8,328 nucleotides of DNA, from contig DXYE01000040.1 of NCBI GenBank assembly GCA_019415985.1, forward strand, positions 1 through 8,328, given 5' to 3'. Within the stretch, counting starts at the first letter, position 1. Each line of letters starts with the position of its first letter. The position numbers and the translations under genes are program-made. Below, one piece after another: positions 5,996-8,328 of the stretch. The notes below the pieces were generated by a model, which was given only the letters and a program-made list of their open reading frames with translations, was not told where the DNA came from and ran no database searches. This DNA comes from Clostridiales bacterium (GTDB lineage Bacteria; Bacillota; Clostridia; Oscillospirales; CAG-272).

Positions 5996-6454
5996 ATGGC
6001 AAGCTTGAACAAGGTGATCCTGATCGGACATCTGACTGCGGACCCGGAGCTGAAGCAGACGGCTACCGGAATCCCCGTTACCTCATTTTCCATCGGCGTG
6101 ACACGGCGCTTTACCCGTCAGGGAGAGCAGCCGCAGTCCGATTTTATCAACATCGTCGCCTGGCGGAGCACAGCGGAGTTTATCAGCAAGTTTTTCCGCA
6201 AGGGGAATGCCATTTGTATCTGCGGTTCCATCCAGACCCGCAGCTATACCGATCAGCAGGGCAACAAGCGGTATGTGACGGAGGTAGTAGCGGACGAAGC
6301 GACCTTTGTAGAGCGCAAGGCCGATGCACAGGGCGCGTCCGCGCCTTCACATCAGTACACGCCGCCGGCCGACCCGGAACCGGCTTACGGCAGCTCCTTT
6401 GCGAGCGCGCCGAACTTTGAGGAAGTTGCCGAGGACGACGACCTGCCGTTTTGA
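5996..6454 (+). CDS. ssb: Single-stranded DNA-binding protein
   Basis: The 152-residue protein coats single-stranded DNA during replication, repair and recombination. Residues 1-108 are the OB fold (LNKVILIGHLTADPEL, then SDFINIVAWRSTAEF, then GSIQTRSYTDQQGNKRYVTEV). Residues 109-140 are a disordered Pro/Ala/Ser-rich linker. The acidic tail ends in DDDLPF, the tip that docks partner proteins. AAAGGAGG lies just before the start; an out-of-frame ATG at 5991 overlaps the chosen ATG region and is ignored. Its place between rpsF and rpsR marks it as the housekeeping SSB rather than a competence or plasmid copy. Confidence 0.98.
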   Translation: MASLNKVILIGHLTADPELKQTATGIPVTSFSIGVTRRFTRQGEQPQSDFINIVAWRSTAEFISKFFRKGNAICICGSIQTRSYTDQQGNKRYVTEVVADEATFVERKADAQGASAPSHQYTPPADPEPAYGSSFASAPNFEEVAEDDDLPF

Positions 6455-6483
6455 ATGATTGTTAAAGGAGTGAATGAATAAAA

Positions 6484-6741
6484 ATGGAAAAAGAAGCGAG
6501 AGATACGCAAAAGCCGGTGCGCGGCGGCGGCCGGAAGAAGAGAAAGGTGTGTCAGTTCTGCGCTGACAAAGCTGTTGCAATCGATTATAAGGATGTTCCG
6601 CGGTTGAGAAAATTCATCAGCGAGCGTGCGAAGATTCTTCCCCGCCGGATCACAGGGACTTGTGCAAAGCATCAGCGCCAGCTTACCATAGCGATCAAGC
6701 GCGCACGTCAGATCGCGTTGTTGCCGTATATCAGCGACTGA
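6484..6741 (+). CDS. rpsR: Small-subunit ribosomal protein S18, zinc-ribbon form
   Basis: The 85-residue protein is S18, the partner of S6 on the 30S platform. Core motifs are DYKDVPRLRKFISERAKILPR (33-53), GTCAKHQRQLT and IKRARQIALLPY. C23-x2-C26 with C60-x2-H63 is a complete zinc-binding set, so this is the metal-binding form, often the version that zinc-replete cells rely on. The N-terminus is a basic, Gly-rich tail (RGGGRKKRK). AAAGGAG (6464-6470) is 13 bases from the ATG, unusually far. An out-of-frame ATG at 6474 lies between them, but no other in-frame start exists because TGA at 6475-6477 closes the frame. It is the last operon gene; rplI does not follow. Confidence 0.97.
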   Translation: MEKEARDTQKPVRGGGRKKRKVCQFCADKAVAIDYKDVPRLRKFISERAKILPRRITGTCAKHQRQLTIAIKRARQIALLPYISD

Positions 6742-7142
6742 TTCCGCCTGACGGCGGCACGAACGGGGATACTGCGTGAAGCTGTTGTATTCTGCCGGTC
6801 AATTGGAAACGGCTGCAGACGTCTCGTCGACGGTGGAGACAGGAAGACAAGCCTTTTGCGCGGATCACAAAAACTGCGATTTTAATGAAAACCCTCCTGC
6901 TGCAAAAGCTGCGGCACGAGGGTTTTTGATTCTCTCCCTCTGCCGGCCCCCGGACCGGGAAAGGGAAACGCTCTATCTGCATCTTTCATTAAATATTAAA
7001 TATTCGCAAAAAGGTGCGCCGATTGTTTTCGAATGCATTATCATTTGCCGTTTCTGTGCCCAGTGGAGCTGCTTCGGTTTCGGCAATTTGCACACCGATA
7101 TACATGCGGGCCATTTAAAAAAGAGAAAGGGGATGTACGAAA
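6742..7142. other. Intergenic region between rpsR and tilS
   Basis: About 400 bases without a supported gene. Right after rpsR there is a small hairpin CCGCC-TGAC-GGCGG (6744-6757) without a T tail. The operon terminator sits at 6888-6927. Beyond it, 6990-7003 holds a TAAATAT direct repeat in an A/T-rich patch. No promoter with two good boxes is visible before tilS; TATACA at 7099-7104 is the best -10 candidate but lacks a matching -35 box. A long open frame spanning 6776-7444 crosses the terminator and is treated as a shadow of tilS. Confidence 0.5.
6888..6927 (+). terminator. Intrinsic terminator of the rpsF-ssb-rpsR operon
   Basis: AAAACCCTC (6888-6896) pairs with GAGGGTTTT (6918-6926). 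Above a single C-C mismatch, TGCTGCA (6898-6904) pairs with TGCGGCA (6910-6916) with one G-U, around a five-base loop. Five Ts (6923-6927) end the structure. It is 147 bases after the rpsR stop and separates the operon from tilS. The A run on the left arm gives it some ability to stop leftward transcription too. Confidence 0.9.
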
Positions 7143-8328
7143 ATGTGTTTGACAGAGAAGTCTTTGGATGCGGAAAACAGTGCGGGGGCAGGATCTGTCG
7201 ACATGGATCTGCTTGCAGCCGTAAAAGACTATGTCGCACAGACGGGCATGCTTGGGGACTGCCGCAGAATTCTCGCGGCGCTCTCCGGCGGCCCGGATTC
7301 CGTCGCACTCCTTTCACTTCTCGCCCGGATGCGGACGGGCGACGCGGGTTTTGCGCTCGAGGCGGTGCATGTCAACCACGGAATTCGCGGAGGCGAAGCG
7401 GACCGCGACGAGGAATTTTGTGTTTCTCTCTGCGCACAGCTTAGGATCCCTCTGACCGTGCGTCGCGCAGATGTTCCCGCGCTTGCAAAGCGCGGCGGAT
7501 TGTCCCTCGAGGAAGCTGCGCGGGAGGCGAGATATGCCGTTTTTGCACAGATATGCCGGGAGAAGCCGGAGATTACGCACGTGGCCACCGCGCATCATGC
7601 ATCGGACAATGCGGAGACGGTTCTGCTGCACATGATCCGCGGCAGCGGCGGACGCGGCCTTTCGGGCATCCCGCCGTCACGCCCGCTATCGGCGGATTCC
7701 GCTGTCCGATTGATTCGGCCGCTTCTGTGCGTTGACCGCGCGGATATCCTCCGTTATCTTGCGGCAAAGGAGCTTCCGTTTGTTTCAGACAGCTCAAACG
7801 AGGACTGTCGTTTTGCACGCAATGCTCTGCGTCACACGATCCTGCCGCTTTTGCATAAAATGAACCCATCTGTTACACAATCATTAAATAGGACGGCTGC
7901 GCTTGCAGCCCAGGATGAGGATTATTTACAGTCAGGCGCCGATGCTTTCCTTTTGAAGCACGGCGGCGGTCCCTTCGTTCCGCGCCGGGCTTTCCGCATA
8001 CTTCATCCGGCGCTACGCGTCCGCGTGCTCCGCTCCCTTTTTGAGAAGGCCGGAGGCCGGGGGTTGTCAACCATCCACCTGGCAGATATGGACGAGCTTG
8101 TACGAACGGCCGCCTCTCCGAAATTCATATCGCTCCCCGGCGGGCTTCGTCTGTATGCAGACGCAGAGGTTTTTGCCGTTCAGGACAGCATCTCTCGTCT
8201 CCCAAAAGCGGATGTAACCGTTCGAACGGAACCTCTTACGCTTCGTACGGGCCTTCAGCAGTTTGACAGCCTTGGTTTTGCTGTTTCTGTCTGTTCGGGT
8301 GAAAGACCTGACGCGGAAGTACGCAAAC
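7143..8328 (+). CDS. tilS: tRNA(Ile)-lysidine synthetase, cut at the right edge
   Basis: This enzyme uses ATP to attach lysine to C34 of the CAU-anticodon isoleucine tRNA, turning it into a reader of AUA; it is essential in most bacteria. The frame is open for 395 residues to the window end, so only the end of the C-terminal tRNA-binding region is missing. The PP-loop SGGPDS is at 48-53. Then come HVNHGIRGGEADRDE (76-90), TAHHASDNAET (149-159), RGSGGRGLSGI (166-176) and DCRFARNALRH (221-231), all TilS hallmarks. The ATG at 7143 has AAAGGGG ten bases before it. The family norm and a weaker AGGA site favour a second in-frame ATG at 7203, which would drop the 20-residue tail. It sits behind the ribosomal operon terminator with its own unclear promoter. 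Confidence 0.96.
   Translation, partial: MCLTEKSLDAENSAGAGSVDMDLLAAVKDYVAQTGMLGDCRRILAALSGGPDSVALLSLLARMRTGDAGFALEAVHVNHGIRGGEADRDEEFCVSLCAQLRIPLTVRRADVPALAKRGGLSLEEAAREARYAVFAQICREKPEITHVATAHHASDNAETVLLHMIRGSGGRGLSGIPPSRPLSADSAVRLIRPLLCVDRADILRYLAAKELPFVSDSSNEDCRFARNALRHTILPLLHKMNPSVTQSLNRTAALAAQDEDYLQSGADAFLLKHGGGPFVPRRAFRILHPALRVRVLRSLFEKAGGRGLSTIHLADMDELVRTAASPKFISLPGGLRLYADAEVFAVQDSISRLPKADVTVRTEPLTLRTGLQQFDSLGFAVSVCSGERPDAEVRK

Noticed and set aside
6776..7444. 222-codon plus-strand open frame from GTG at 6776
   Set aside because: It runs through the strong terminator at 6888-6927 and then overlaps tilS in another frame.
1..8328. CRISPR arrays, insertion sequences, tRNA or rRNA genes, phage or defence genes
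   Set aside because: I looked for regularly spaced repeats, transposase motifs, terminal inverted repeats and tRNA-like cloverleaf arms and found none. All long coding frames are housekeeping or sporulation genes.

Overview
The window looks like chromosomal DNA from an endospore-forming, low-oxygen Firmicute, most likely a member of Clostridia (an Oscillospirales-type genome is my guess). The evidence is: strong GGAGG-type ribosome binding sites before nearly every gene, two textbook sigma-A promoters (TTGACA-17-TATAAT), a CotF-type spore coat protein, the Firmicute order rpsF-ssb-rpsR, and a zinc-binding S18. Base composition is a little above 50 % G+C by eye. I see no insertion sequence, phage gene, CRISPR array, tRNA or rRNA. 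This is mostly conserved core genome.

Layout. (1) Positions 1-2445, minus strand: a DeoR-family repressor gene, then the E2 dihydrolipoamide acyltransferase of a 2-oxoacid (or acetoin) dehydrogenase complex. At the extreme left edge there is a ribosome binding site and the first two codons (Met-Tyr) of a further gene in the same direction, plausibly the E3 or another complex subunit. (2) Positions 2446-2797: a divergent control region. A minus-strand promoter for the DeoR gene has a near-perfect palindrome in its spacer. A consensus promoter drives guaB, whose leader carries a perfect 12-bp hairpin. (3) Positions 2798-4273: guaB (IMP dehydrogenase), followed by two candidate terminators, the second strong. 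(4) Positions 4510-4996: a non-coding stretch with several inverted repeats. (5) Positions 4997-5455, minus strand: a CotF-like, ferritin-fold spore coat protein. (6) Positions 5555-6927, plus strand: a complete rpsF-ssb-rpsR operon with consensus promoter, structured leader and strong intrinsic terminator. (7) Positions 7143-8328, plus strand: tilS, the tRNA(Ile2) lysidine synthetase, cut by the right edge.

How the genes work together. The plus-strand genes serve growth: guanine nucleotide supply (guaB), small-subunit assembly with replication (S6, SSB, S18), and AUA decoding (tilS). The minus-strand pair links a sugar-phosphate-sensing type of repressor to a lipoyl-dependent dehydrogenase complex. 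No E1 genes are visible, so any E1 must lie left of the window or elsewhere. The points most worth a second look are the apparent second E3-binding domain in the E2, the diiron-like residue pattern in the coat protein, and the structured leaders of guaB and rpsF. I found no convincing undescribed multi-gene system.
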